From: Streptomyces specialis
Lineage (GTDB): Bacteria; Actinomycetota; Actinomycetes; Streptomycetales; Streptomycetaceae
Assembly (NCBI RefSeq): GCF_001493375.1
Contig: NZ_LN929894.1
Coordinates: 62,001 to 126,000, forward strand
Direction of reading: 5' to 3'
DNA length: 64,000 bases
The notes beneath the pieces are model-generated. The model did no database searches, was not told where the DNA came from, and saw only the letters and a program-made list of their open reading frames with translations. Positions 43,786-53,311 of this stretch are shown piece by piece. The stretch's first letter is position 1. Each line of letters begins with the position of its first letter. Made by a program: the position numbers and the translations under genes.

Positions 43786-45462
43786 ATGACGCAGCATCTC
43801 GCTGACCGCACCCACCCGAGCGGCGAACCCTCCGGGACGGCCGGCGGCGGCCGGCCGGACTGGTGGCGCCACGCGGTCATCTACCAGGTCTATCCGCGCT
43901 CGTTCGCCGACGGCAACGGCGACGGCATGGGCGATCTGCCCGGCATCCGCGCCCGGCTCCCGTACCTGGCCGAACTCGGCGTGGACGCGGTGTGGCTGAG
44001 CCCGTTCTACGCCTCCCCACAGGCCGACGCGGGCTACGACGTGGCGGACTACCGCGCCATCGACCCGATGTTCGGGGACCTGCACGACGCCGACGCCCTG
44101 ATCCGCGACGCCCACGACCTGGGCCTGCGGATCATCGTGGACCTGGTGCCGAACCACTCCTCCGACCAGCACGAGTGGTTCCAGCGGGCGTTGCGGCAAG
44201 GCCCAGGCACCCCGCTGCGGGACCGCTACCACTTCCGCCCCGGCAAGGGCGAGCACGGTGAACTGCCGCCCAACGACTGGGAGTCCATCTTCGGCGGGTC
44301 CGCCTGGACCCGGGTGGCCAACCCCGACGGCTCCCCCGGCGAGTGGTATCTGCACCTGTTCGCGCCCCAGCAGCCGGACTTCAACTGGAACAACCAGGCC
44401 GTCCGCGACGAGTTCCGCTCGCTGCTGCGCTTCTGGCTCGACATGGGGGTGGACGGTTTCCGTATCGATGTCGCCCACGGCATGGTCAAGGCCGAGGGCC
44501 TGCCCGACATGGGCTCCACCGGGCAACTCCGGCTGCTGGGCGCCCAGGTGCTGCCGTTCTTCGACCAGGACGGGGTGCACGAGATCTACCGCTCCTGGCG
44601 CCGCATCCTCGACGAGTACCCGGGGCAGCGCATCGGCGTGGCCGAGGCGTGGACACCCACCGCGGACCGCACCGCGCTGTACGTGCGCCCCGACGAGCTG
44701 CACCAGGCGTTCAACTTCCACTACCTGAACACCCCGTGGGACGCGGACGCGCTGCGCCGCGTCATCGACGGCTCGCTCGACTCGATGCGGCCGGTCGGCG
44801 CCCCCTCCACCTGGGTGCTGTCCAACCACGACGTGGTACGCCACCTCACCCGCCTCGGCGGCGGCCTGGCCCGCGCCCGCGCCGCGACCCTGCTGATGCT
44901 GGCCCTGCCCGGCTCCGCCTACATCTACCAGGGCGAGGAGCTGGGCCTGCCGGAGGTCACCGACCTGCCCGACGAGGTTCGGCAGGACCCGGCGTTCTTC
45001 CGGCGCGGCACCGGCGACGACGCGGCGGACGGCCAGGAAGGGCTGCGCGACGGCTGCCGGGTGCCGATCCCGTGGACGGCCGAGGGCGCCTCCTTCGGCT
45101 TCGGCGACAACGGGAGCTGGCTGCCGCAACCCCCCGGCTGGGGCAAGCTGTCGGTCGCCGAGCAGACCGGCGACCCGTCCTCCACGCTCGCGCTGTACCG
45201 CGCCGCGCTGGCCGCGCGCCGCGCGCACCCCGCGCTCGGGGCGGGCGACAGCGTCACATGGCTGCCGGCTCCGGCGGGCGTGCTCGCGTTCCGCCGGGAA
45301 GGCGCGGACGGTTCCTGGGTGATCTGCGCGGTCAACACCACGGACACGCCGGTGGCCGTCGCGGACCTGCTTCCGCGCACGGGACAACTCCTGCTCGCCA
45401 GCACCCACTTCGCCGGGGGCGACGTCCTGCCCGCCGACACCACGGTGTGGTGGCGCGACTGA
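43786..45462 (+). CDS. aglA: AglA, alpha-glucosidase (GH13)
   Basis: A 558-residue GH13 enzyme that splits maltose and maltodextrins to glucose in the cytoplasm. Residues: the TIM-barrel start YQVYPRSFADGNGDGMGDLP, nucleophile Asp in DGFRIDVAHG near residue 228, acid/base Glu in IGVAEAW near 285, and LSNHDVVRH near 348. No signal peptide. ATG at 43786 (with CAGGGA before it) is chosen; an in-frame ATG at 43738 overlaps the malG stop and could also be used. It is the last gene of the maltose operon, followed by a strong terminator. Confidence 0.93.
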   Translation: MTQHLADRTHPSGEPSGTAGGGRPDWWRHAVIYQVYPRSFADGNGDGMGDLPGIRARLPYLAELGVDAVWLSPFYASPQADAGYDVADYRAIDPMFGDLHDADALIRDAHDLGLRIIVDLVPNHSSDQHEWFQRALRQGPGTPLRDRYHFRPGKGEHGELPPNDWESIFGGSAWTRVANPDGSPGEWYLHLFAPQQPDFNWNNQAVRDEFRSLLRFWLDMGVDGFRIDVAHGMVKAEGLPDMGSTGQLRLLGAQVLPFFDQDGVHEIYRSWRRILDEYPGQRIGVAEAWTPTADRTALYVRPDELHQAFNFHYLNTPWDADALRRVIDGSLDSMRPVGAPSTWVLSNHDVVRHLTRLGGGLARARAATLLMLALPGSAYIYQGEELGLPEVTDLPDEVRQDPAFFRRGTGDDAADGQEGLRDGCRVPIPWTAEGASFGFGDNGSWLPQPPGWGKLSVAEQTGDPSSTLALYRAALAARRAHPALGAGDSVTWLPAPAGVLAFRREGADGSWVICAVNTTDTPVAVADLLPRTGQLLLASTHFAGGDVLPADTTVWWRD

Positions 45463-45472
45463 CCGGCCCCGC

Positions 45473-45509
45473 GCCCGCCGTCCCCCGGCGAAAGCCGGGG
45501 ACGGCGGGC
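45473..45509. terminator. Bidirectional terminator between aglA and the amidase gene
   Basis: GCCCGCCGTCCCCCGGC pairs with GCCGGGGACGGCGGGC (one bulged C) around GAAA, at 45473-45509. It can end both convergent transcripts. Confidence 0.8.
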
Positions 45510-45514
45510 CCCGG

Positions 45515-46258
45515 CTAGACGTCCCAGGACGCGCGCCAGGTCGCCGGGCCGACGGCGCCGTCCACGGTCAGGCTCCTGATCCGCTGGAACTCCTGGCACA
45601 CGGCCTTCGACTCCGGCCCGTACCGCCCGTCCACGCCGATCGTCCAGCCGATGGCCCGCATCCGCTGCTGCCAGGTGGTCACGCTCGCGTGGGTGGTGAC
45701 GGGCGGATACACGAAGGTGACCCCGGGCCAGGCGGGCGCGTTGCCCGTCGCCGGTTCCAGGGCGCCGCTCGTGACATACGCCGAGAGCTGCCCCGGGCAG
45801 GCGGTGGGCAGATGGTCCAGATGCCGGTTGACGCCGGTGCCCGCGCCGCCCGACCGGCGCAGGTTCCAGACGGACCAGCGGAACGCGTCGAGGAGTTGAG
45901 CGGTCACCGCGTCGTACGTGCCGGACGCGCCGCCGACCAGGCCGCACACGGCGTACCAGTCCTGGTTGCCGGAGGTGGTGCCGTTGGCGGCCGTCCGGAT
46001 GCCGGGGCCGCGGCCCTCGAAGACATGACCGTGCCCGCACGTCAGGTACGTGTAGGCGATGTCGTCCCAGCCGTTGGTGTCCATGTGGTGGTTCTGGATG
46101 CCGCGCACCTGGCCCGCGCAGTCGGCGTGGTCGGCCCGGGCCACCGGGACGCCGTCCACGTAGTGGACCGTCACCCCGCCGTTCTGCGGTGTGATGCTGG
46201 TGCTGCGGGCCCGGGGCGCGCGGGCGCCCCACTGGGAGCGGGAGACGAAGAGGGCCAT
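45515..46258 (-). CDS. PGRP-type N-acetylmuramoyl-L-alanine amidase with peptidoglycan-binding tail
   Basis: A 247-residue protein. The N-terminal 170 residues are a type-2 amidase/PGRP domain (VSRSQWGARAPRARSTSITP, then VTVHYVDGVPVA with a candidate zinc His, and RHLDHLPTACPGQLSAYV with His and Cys ligands). The C-terminal 65 residues form a peptidoglycan-binding domain 1 (VTTWQQRMRAIGWTIGVDGR then YGPESKAVCQEFQRI). It should cut the stem peptide from peptidoglycan. No own signal peptide is visible; the small Tat-signal ORF that ends one base before its ATG may be relevant. Confidence 0.88.
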   Translation of the reverse strand: MALFVSRSQWGARAPRARSTSITPQNGGVTVHYVDGVPVARADHADCAGQVRGIQNHHMDTNGWDDIAYTYLTCGHGHVFEGRGPGIRTAANGTTSGNQDWYAVCGLVGGASGTYDAVTAQLLDAFRWSVWNLRRSGGAGTGVNRHLDHLPTACPGQLSAYVTSGALEPATGNAPAWPGVTFVYPPVTTHASVTTWQQRMRAIGWTIGVDGRYGPESKAVCQEFQRIRSLTVDGAVGPATWRASWDV

Positions 46259-46503
46259 CAGGCCCCTCCCCGCGGCAGGCCGCACGCCACGCTCGCGTTG
46301 AGCGGCTCGCCGGACCGGCCGGAGCCGAACTCGGCGCCGGGGTGCTCGGGGAACGTCACGACGGGAAGCTCGCGGGGCGGGCCGGTGGCCGAGGCCCGGC
46401 CGGAGCAGATGACGGGCAGCGCGGCGGCGCCACCGGCCGCCGCCACCAGGAAGCCGCGCCGGGACGGCGGGTCGCCCGCCGGATTCGCTGACGAGAGGGA
46501 CAA
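46258..46503 (-). CDS. Small Tat-signal protein upstream of the amidase
   Basis: An 81-residue protein. A twin-arginine motif SRRGFLVAAAGGAAALPV near residue 15 is followed by the cleavage-like ASA. The mature part is about 45 residues with one Cys (VACGLPRGG). The TTG start at 46503 has AGGAGG four bases upstream; a non-ATG start makes the call tentative. Its stop overlaps the amidase ATG (TGATG), so the two are translationally coupled. It may be an exported companion, or the amidase's own signal region split off by a frame change. Confidence 0.55.
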   Translation of the reverse strand: MSLSSANPAGDPPSRRGFLVAAAGGAAALPVICSGRASATGPPRELPVVTFPEHPGAEFGSGRSGEPLNASVACGLPRGGA

Positions 46504-46686
46504 GACTCCTCCTGCGCGTCGCTGTGGGGGACAGGCGAACCGACCCTTCGCCCCCACAGGCTCCCCGGCCGGGCACCGCGCCAAACTACGCGCGTCACCC
46601 CAAGAGGCGCCCGGCGCACGGCCGTTGAGTGCACCGCCGTCGAGCACACGGCCGCTGAGCACACGGCCGCGCGGCCCGGCGCCCGC

Positions 46687-48830
46687 TCAGCCGAGCATCG
46701 CCAGCCCGCCGCCGCCCGCCGGCCCCGCCGTGAGGCCCGCCTCGGCGCCCCCCTCGGCGGGCAGGGCCGCCGTGCTGCCCCCCGCCCCCCCGGTGACACC
46801 GCCGGACGCGGTGATCCCGGCGACGTGCTCGCTGCCGGCCGCCCGCAGATACCAGGAGTCGGCCGGTGACCGCCACCTCACGCCGCTGAGCACCGCGGGG
46901 AAGCGGAGACCGCACGACGGGTTGTCCTCGGCGGTCGCCGTCACCACGCCCGGCTCGTCCGGCGTCGTCGGCGGCGGCAGGAACTGCGTCATCGTGCGGC
47001 TGCCCGCGCCCCGCCAGGTCTCGGTCCTGGTGCACATCCACTCGGCGGTGCCCGCGCCGTCCGGCAGGCTCTGCTCGGCGAAGTTCCAGGCGTTCACGGC
47101 CCGTACCCCGCCGCCGCCGACCGCGGGCAGGTGGCAGGCGATCCGCGCCCACCGGTCCCGCGCCTCGGTCGCCCCCGCGATGCCCGCCCGGTCGCCGGGC
47201 TCGCCGTGCGTCAGCAGCGCGGGCGTCAACTCGCCCAGATCGGCCAGCAGATACGGCCGGTCCGCGCCCTGCGCGGTGATCTCCAGCGCCTGGAACTCCG
47301 CGCACTCCTCGGCACCCGCCGTGGTCCGCACCGCGTCCGTCACACCGTCCTCGCCCACCCCGAGGGCGACCGCCTCCGCGTCCGGGTCGGTCAGGTCGGA
47401 CGTGGCCGCCCCGCTCACCCACGGCGCCGTCAGGAAACGGGTGTTGCCGTCGCCCCGCGCGATCACCACGGCCGAGGCGCCGATCAGGACCGCGCCGTCC
47501 ACCCGGGCGAAGTCCAGCACCACCTCGCCGCCCCCGGCCCCGGACGGCTCGGCGTACCGCACCAGCCGCAGCCCGTCGTACAGCAGCACCACCGACGCGC
47601 CGCCCGCCTCCCCGGCGAACAGCAACTGCGCCGGGCCCGGGGCCGGTCCGCTCTGCGTGCCGGGCGTCGCGGAGACCGTCACGTCCTCGCCCGGCCTGGC
47701 CCAGACCGCCAGCGCCCGGCGCAGCAGCGCGGTGTCGTCCACGGCGGAACCGCGGGCGGGCCAGACGGAGAAGTCGGTGCGCGACGACTGCCGTACTGGC
47801 GGCGCCGCAGCAGGTCGGTCGGGTGGGCTCGAAGGTCGCAGGGGTCCGGCAGCGGGGCGGCGCCGGTCACCGTGGCGGCGGCCCGCAGCGCGGCCCGGAC
47901 GTGCCGCGCGTGCCGCCCCGCCGCGCCGCGGGCAGCGCGGGGGGCGGCGGTGACCAGCGCCTGCCGCCACACGTCGGCGGGGATGCGCCGCAGGCCCTGC
48001 GGGTCGAGGGCCGCCTCGGCGGCGGCGTTCTCCGCATAGGGCGGCGCGGCGGCGCCGTCCGGGCCCCAGCCGACGGGCAGGAACGCCAGCGCCCCGGCGG
48101 CGACCGCCAGCGCCACCGAGCCGAACAGCGCGGTCCTGCCGTACTGGCGGCGCCGCAGCAGGTCGGGCGGGTGGGCTCGAAGGTCGCAGGGGTCCGGCAG
48201 CGGGGCGGTGCCGGTCACCGTGTCGGCGGCCCGCAGCGCGGCCCGGACGTGCCGCTCGGACACCCCGGCCGTGGTGAGGACGCGGCGGATGACGGCGTTG
48301 TCCAGCCCGTCGAGGCGGCGCAGCGCGTACACGGCGCGGGCGGGCGCGGTGAGCCCGGACAGCTCCTTCTCCAGGGCGAGTTCGTCGGAACCGGCGGCCC
48401 GGGGGAGCAGCCGCAGCCCCAGCACGCGCGGCAGCAGCGGGGAGGTCCGGCGCAGCCGGGTCAGCTCCCGGCCGGCGAGGCGCGGCGGCCGGCCCGCCTC
48501 CAGCGCCCCGGCCACCACGCGCTGCCGCAGATAGGCGTAGCCGGAGTCGGGGACCTCGCCGTCCGGGCGCCGGTCGCCGCGCTGAGCGGGCAGTCCGGAG
48601 CCGTTCCGCTCCGCTTTCCGGCCGGGCAGGGCCCGTTGGGCGACGGCGTGTGCGCCGAGCACGCGGCGGTGGCGGCCGAGGGCGGGCGGAAGCACCACAT
48701 AGGCGAGCCGGACCAGTCGCGCGTAGTGCTCGACGAGCGCCGCCTCGGCCTGATCGAGACCCGGGGTCCGGGGCTCCGAGGCCGGCTTCGCATGACGGGA
48801 GGAGACTTCGCTGGGAGACACATCCGGCAA
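46687..48830 (-). pseudogene. Membrane-tethered sigma-like protein, frame broken by a duplication
   Basis: Two frames encode one protein. The first (48830 to about 47908) has a sigma-like head (LDQAEAALVEHYARLVRLAY, later AVYALRRLDGLDNAVIRRVL and TTAGVSERHVRAALRAADTV), then a single membrane helix FGSVALAVAAGALAFLPVGW. The second (about 47790-46687) is an exported domain rich in Gly and Ala with SSRTDFSVWPARGSAVDDTA and WNFAEQSLPDGAGTAEWM. A 120-bp segment (48136-48255) is repeated at 47788-47907 with a few changes, followed by a frame change. This is probably an assembly fault. The intact protein would be about 680 residues; function unknown. Confidence 0.6.
47788..48255. repeat. Near-perfect 120-bp direct repeat inside the sigma-like gene
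   Basis: Positions 47788-47907 and 48136-48255 match apart from a few substitutions, offset 348 bp. GC-rich sequence between them (about 47908-47950) can form an imperfect hairpin. The structure mirrors the duplication at 7834-8132. Confidence 0.75.
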
Positions 48831-48898
48831 AACGAGCCCTGCTCCGCCGGGTTACGCGCACCCGCGCGTGACCCGGCGCGGCGCGGGGGGTGCGGGGA

Positions 48899-49561
48899 TC
48901 AGCGTTCGAGGTACGCCAGCACGGCCAGCACGCGGCGGTTGTCGTCGTCGGACGGCGGCAGGCCGAGCTTGGCGAAGATGTTGGAGGGGTGCTTGGCGAC
49001 GGCCCGCTCGGTGACGACGAGCCGCTCGGCGATGGCCGCGTTCGAACGGCCCTGCGCCATCAGCTCGATCCCCTCCAGCTCGCGCGGGGTGAGCCGCTCC
49101 AGCGGCGAGTCGTGGGTGCGGCGGGCCAGGAGCTGCTGGAGGACCTGCGGGTCCATGGCGGTGCCGCCCGCCGCCACGCGCCGCACCGCGTCCACGAACT
49201 GCCCGGCGTCGAACACCCGGTCCTTCAGCAGATAGCCGACGCCGCCGGTGCCGTCCGCCAGCAGCTCGTGGGCGTAGAGGCGTTCGACGTGCTGGGAGAG
49301 CACCAGGACGGGCAGGCCCGGCCGTTCGCGGCGCGCGGTCAGGGCGCACTGGAGGCCCTCGTCGGTGAACGACGGCGGCAGCCGGACATCCACGACGGCG
49401 ACGTCCGGCCGCAACTCGGCCAGGGCCTTGGACAGTTCGGGCCCGTTCTCCACGGCGGCGGCGATCTCGAAGTCGTGGGCGGCCAGCAGCCGCACCAGGC
49501 CGTCGCGCAGCAGGAACAGGTCTTCGGCGACGACGACGCGCGGGCGCCGGGGCTCGGTCAT
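48899..49561 (-). CDS. NarL/LuxR-type response regulator
   Basis: A 220-residue regulator. The receiver domain has the acidic pair VVVAEDLFLLRDGLV and the phospho-acceptor Asp in VAVVDVRLPPSFTDE near residue 57, with Lys in VGYLLKDRVFDAG. The LuxR HTH is LTPRELEGIELMAQGRSNAA then IAERLVVTERAVAKHPSNIF. ATG at 49561. It lies 61 bp downstream of the sensor kinase gene on the same strand and is its likely partner. Confidence 0.93.
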   Translation of the reverse strand: MTEPRRPRVVVAEDLFLLRDGLVRLLAAHDFEIAAAVENGPELSKALAELRPDVAVVDVRLPPSFTDEGLQCALTARRERPGLPVLVLSQHVERLYAHELLADGTGGVGYLLKDRVFDAGQFVDAVRRVAAGGTAMDPQVLQQLLARRTHDSPLERLTPRELEGIELMAQGRSNAAIAERLVVTERAVAKHPSNIFAKLGLPPSDDDNRRVLAVLAYLER

Positions 49562-49622
49562 GGCGCCAGGGTAGGCCAGCCCGGCACGGCCGGCCGTCCG
49601 GTCCCGCGTGCCGGGTGTCGTC

Positions 49623-50912
49623 TCAGCGGGCGGGCGCCGGTGAGCAGGGGATCTCGATGGTGACGAGCGTGGGTCCGCCGGGCGGGCTGCTGACGGCGAG
49701 CACGCCGTCGAACGAGCCGAGCCTGCGTTCCAGACCCCGCAGCCCGCTGCCGGCCTCGGGGTCCGCGCCGCCGCGTCCGTTGTCGGTGATCGCGACGCGC
49801 AGGGTCCGGTCCTGGTGGCTGTAGTAGACGTCCAGCCACGCCTGACCGGCGGCGGAGTGCTTGGCGGCGTTGGTGAGGACCTCGCTGATCGCGAAGTACG
49901 CGGCGGACTCCACCGCCTCGTCCAGCCGCCCCGGCAGGTCGACGTCCACCTCGACCGGCAGCCGCATCCGCAGCGCCAGCGCGCGGACCGCGTCGCCCAG
50001 GCCGCGTTCGGCCAGCACCGGCGGGTGGATGCCGCGCACCAGATCGCGCAGCTCCGCCAGGGCCTCGGCCGAACTCTCCCGCGCCTGGGCCAGCAGCTTC
50101 TTCGCCTGCGCCGGGTCCTTCTCGATCAGCGCCTCGACGGCACCCAGGTTCATGCCCATGGCGACCAGCCGCGCCTGCGCGCCGTCGTGCAGGTCGCGTT
50201 CGATGCGCCGCAGTTCGGCCGCGGAGTCGTCCAGCGCGTCGTGCCGGGTCTCGGTCAGCCGGGCGACGCGCTGGGCCAGCAGTTCCTTCTCCGAGGCGCC
50301 GATCAGGACGCGCGCCAGCAGGAAGTGGACGCGGATCAGCCACGGGTTGACGGCCAGCGCGAGGACGGCGAAGCCGACGCCGGTCAGGGCGGCGAGGAAG
50401 GCGGTGGTCCAGTCCTGGACGGGGACGAAGGCGAACCAGTACGTCCCGCCCGCGTCCACGATCGGCCGCCAGACGCCGGCCGCCAGGACCAGCCCGAAGA
50501 GGAAGTAGCCGGGCAGGGCCCAGGGGAGCAGCGCCAGGACGAACCCGGCGACGGCGTCGGTGAGCAGCCACAGCAGGTCCCGCCAGGTCGCCGGGTCCTT
50601 CAGGAGGTGCACGCAGCGCTCGACCTGGCCCGCGATGCCGGGCCGCCGCGCGCCGGCGGCCGGGTACGGGCGGTAGCCGGCCGGGATGGCCATGCCCGCC
50701 CACTGCCGGGCGTAGAACCGGCGCTGGCCGGCGTGGGTGCGGACCGCGTCGGTGACGACGGGCGTGGTGAAGAGGCCGACGCCGATGGGGACGAGGCAGA
50801 GGGAGACCACGAGGAGGACGAACAGGACGAGCGAGATGCCCAGGGAGAGCAGCGAGAGCAGCAGCCCGCGGGCCGCCGCCAGCCCGGCGTCCCGTACACG
50901 GTGTCCGATCAT
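49623..50912 (-). CDS. Sensor histidine kinase with HisKA_3 domain
   Basis: A 429-residue membrane kinase. Four or five hydrophobic segments lie in residues 12-200 (GLLLSLLSLGISLVLFVLLV, then FVLALLPWALPGYFLFGLVL). The HisKA_3 phospho-His is in IERDLHDGAQARLVAMGMNL near residue 245, and the ATPase domain has VLTNAAKHSAAGQAWLDVYY and ITDNGRGGADPEAGSGLRGL. It matches the sensor-DUF4077-type kinases paired with NarL regulators. The ATG at 50912 is preferred; a GTG further upstream would add about six residues. The signal sensed is unknown. Confidence 0.92.
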   Translation of the reverse strand: MIGHRVRDAGLAAARGLLLSLLSLGISLVLFVLLVVSLCLVPIGVGLFTTPVVTDAVRTHAGQRRFYARQWAGMAIPAGYRPYPAAGARRPGIAGQVERCVHLLKDPATWRDLLWLLTDAVAGFVLALLPWALPGYFLFGLVLAAGVWRPIVDAGGTYWFAFVPVQDWTTAFLAALTGVGFAVLALAVNPWLIRVHFLLARVLIGASEKELLAQRVARLTETRHDALDDSAAELRRIERDLHDGAQARLVAMGMNLGAVEALIEKDPAQAKKLLAQARESSAEALAELRDLVRGIHPPVLAERGLGDAVRALALRMRLPVEVDVDLPGRLDEAVESAAYFAISEVLTNAAKHSAAGQAWLDVYYSHQDRTLRVAITDNGRGGADPEAGSGLRGLERRLGSFDGVLAVSSPPGGPTLVTIEIPCSPAPAR

Positions 50913-51122
50913 GCGGCCCACTTCCACCCGTACCGTCCTTGCCCTCACAGTCTGCTGTGCGGACCAACCGCGCGTCACGGGGGCGGGCCGCCCGGTGGCG
51001 GTGTACCCAGGTACACCGAGGGCGCCCGGCCGGTCGCGGCACGGGCGCCCTCGGTGTCTCCCCGGAACGACGCCCGAGCTGCACCGGCCGTGGGCCGGGG
51101 AGACGATCGGACGGGGGCCGGG

Positions 51123-52145
51123 TCAGACCAGGCCGGCCGCTTCCAGCTTGGCGCAACAGGTGTCCACCAGCAGGCGGGTCACGACGTACGGGTCGCAGTT
51201 GGCGTTGGGGCGGCGGTCCTCGATGTACCCCTTCTTCTCCCGCTCGACCTGCCACGGGATGCGGACGGAGGCACCCCGGTTGGACACGCCGTAGCTGTAC
51301 TGGTCCCAGGGCGCGGTCTCGTGGGCGCCGGTGAGGCGGTCCTCGACGCCCATGCCGTAGTTCTTGATGTGCTCCAGCGGCTTGCCCTCGTCGCCGAGCG
51401 CGTCGCAGGCGGTGATGATCGCGTCGTAGCCCTCGCGCATCGCCCTGGTGGAGAAGTTGGTGTGCGCGCCCGCGCCGTTCCAGTCGCCCTTGGCGGGCTT
51501 GGGGTCCAGGGTGGCGGAGATGCCGAAGTCCTCGGCGGTGCGGTACAGCAGCCAGCGAGCGATCCAGAGCTGGTCGGAGACCTCCAGCGGGGACAGCGGG
51601 CCGACCTGGAACTCCCACTGGCCGGGCATGACCTCGGCGTTGATGCCGGAGATGCCGAGACCGGCCTTCAGACAGTTGTCGAGGTGCGCCTCGACGACGT
51701 CGCGGCCGTAGATCTCGTCGGCGCCGACGCCGCAGTAGTAGCCGCCCTGCGGAGCCGGGAAGCCGTTCTCGGGGAAGCCGAGGGGGCGGGACCCCTTGAA
51801 GAAGGTGTACTCCTGCTCGATGCCGAAGATCGGCTCCTGGGCGGCGAAGCGCTCGGCCACCGGGCGCAGCAGGGCGCGGGTGTTGGAGACGTGCGGGGTG
51901 TCGTCGGCGACGTTGTAGACCTCGTTGAGGACCAGGATGTTGTCCCCGCCGCGGATCGGGTCCTTGAAGGAGGCGACCGGCTTGAGCACGCAGTCCGAGG
52001 CGTGGCCCTCGGCCTGGTTGGTGCTGGAACCGTCGAAGCCCCAGGTGGGCAGCTCGGTGGCGTCCGAGAGGATCTTGGTCTTCGAGCGCAGCTTGGCGGT
52101 GGGCTCGGTGCCGTCGATCCAGATGTACTCGGCCTTGATGGTCAC
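51123..52145 (-). CDS. glnII: Glutamine synthetase type II (GlnII)
   Basis: A 340-residue eukaryotic-type glutamine synthetase. Family motifs are IKAEYIWIDGTEPTAKLRSK, TELPTWGFDGSSTNQAEGHA, EPIFGIEQEYTFFKG and KGDWNGAGAHTNFSTRAMR, with metal and ATP residues intact. It makes glutamine from glutamate and ammonia with ATP. Streptomyces carry this enzyme beside the adenylylated GSI; GlnII itself is not GlnE-modified. GTG at 52145 has GGAGGAGCAC upstream. The upstream 180 bp to the oxidoreductase holds its promoter; no clear GlnR box was identified by eye. Confidence 0.96.
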   Translation of the reverse strand: MTIKAEYIWIDGTEPTAKLRSKTKILSDATELPTWGFDGSSTNQAEGHASDCVLKPVASFKDPIRGGDNILVLNEVYNVADDTPHVSNTRALLRPVAERFAAQEPIFGIEQEYTFFKGSRPLGFPENGFPAPQGGYYCGVGADEIYGRDVVEAHLDNCLKAGLGISGINAEVMPGQWEFQVGPLSPLEVSDQLWIARWLLYRTAEDFGISATLDPKPAKGDWNGAGAHTNFSTRAMREGYDAIITACDALGDEGKPLEHIKNYGMGVEDRLTGAHETAPWDQYSYGVSNRGASVRIPWQVEREKKGYIEDRRPNANCDPYVVTRLLVDTCCAKLEAAGLV

Positions 52146-52326
52146 GGTCGTGCTCCTCCAGGAGTCTTCGCGGGTGCGTGCGAACGCTGTCGTCACCCTC
52201 GCGACCAGCAGTTTCCCGCCCATTGCCCGTCTGTTAAGGCCCTGTGAACTACGTTTGGCGCCGAACCGTAGGCTGTTGTGCGGCGGCACGGCGTGACATC
52301 GGCAAGCGGCAGAGAGGCGACCGGCC

Positions 52327-53214
52327 ATGAGAATCGGCCTGCTGGGAACCGGCCCCTGGGCCCGGCTCACCCACGGCCCGGCCCTGGTGGAGCACCCGGA
52401 GACGGAGCTGGCCGGCGTCTGGGGCCGGCGCCCCGAGGCGGCGGCGGAGCTGGCCGGACGGCTGAACACCCGGGTGTACGACGACGCCGACGCGCTGTTC
52501 GCGGATTGCGAGGCGGTGGCGTTCGCGCTGCCGCCGGACGTGCAGGCGCCGCTGGCGGCGCGGGCGGCGGCGGCCGGGGGCCATCTGCTGCTGGACAAGC
52601 CGGTCGCCACGTCGGTGCCGGCGGCCCGCGCGCTGGCGGACGCGGTGTCGGCGGCGGGGGGGGGGTCGGTGGTGTTCTTCACGCTGCGCTTCGCCCCCGA
52701 GTCGGCGGCGGGGGTGGCGGCGCAGAGCGCCACGGACGGCTGGGTGACGGGGCGGGCCGACTGGTTCTCGCCGGTCTTCGGCGGCTCCGCCAGCCGGTAC
52801 CAGGACTCCCCGTGGCGGCGGGAGCGCGGCGCCCTGTGGGACCTCGGCCCTCACACGCTGTCCCTGATGCTGCCGCCCCTGGGCGACGTCGCCTCCGTCA
52901 CGGCGGCGCGCGGCCCCGGTGACATGGTGCACCTGGCGCTGCGCCACGCGTCGGGGGCGTCGAGCACGATGACGCTGACGCACACGGTGCCGCCGCAGGC
53001 GTCGTCGGTGACGGCGGAGCTGCGCGGCGCGGCGGGCGTCACGACCCTGCCGGAGCGCGGCGAGGGCGGCGCGGTGGGCTCCCTGCTGCGCGCGCTGGAC
53101 GCCCTGGTGGCCTCGGTCCGCACGGGCGAGCCCCACCCGTGCGACGTGCGGTTCGGCGTGCGCGTGACGGAGATCCTGGCCGCGGCGGAGGCCGCTCTCC
53201 CCGCGCCGGACTGA
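52327..53214 (+). CDS. Gfo/Idh/MocA-family oxidoreductase
   Basis: A 295-residue NAD(P)-dependent oxidoreductase. The Rossmann motif is RIGLLGTGPWARLTHGPALV at residues 2-21 and the family EKP-like motif is GGHLLLDKPVATSVPAARA near 95 (DKP in place of EKP). The catalytic-region ALWDLGPHTLSLMLP near 180 replaces the common DxGxHxxD. Sugar-type substrate unknown. ATG at 52327 has an AGAGGCGACC site. It is divergent from glnII. Confidence 0.88.
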   Translation: MRIGLLGTGPWARLTHGPALVEHPETELAGVWGRRPEAAAELAGRLNTRVYDDADALFADCEAVAFALPPDVQAPLAARAAAAGGHLLLDKPVATSVPAARALADAVSAAGGGSVVFFTLRFAPESAAGVAAQSATDGWVTGRADWFSPVFGGSASRYQDSPWRRERGALWDLGPHTLSLMLPPLGDVASVTAARGPGDMVHLALRHASGASSTMTLTHTVPPQASSVTAELRGAAGVTTLPERGEGGAVGSLLRALDALVASVRTGEPHPCDVRFGVRVTEILAAAEAALPAPD

Positions 53215-53266
53215 CGGCGGCCGGCCGCCGTATACGACCCGCTCGCGCCCGTGACGGCGCACGCGC

Positions 53267-53302
53267 GGGGGCGGCGACCCGGTGTGGAAGGTCGCCGCCC
53301 CC
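53267..53302. terminator. Bidirectional hairpin terminator
   Basis: GGGGGCGGCGACC at 53267-53279 pairs perfectly with GGTCGCCGCCCCC at 53290-53302. It lies between the convergent oxidoreductase and DUF2795 genes. Confidence 0.8.
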
Positions 53303-53311
53303 GGGGCGGTG

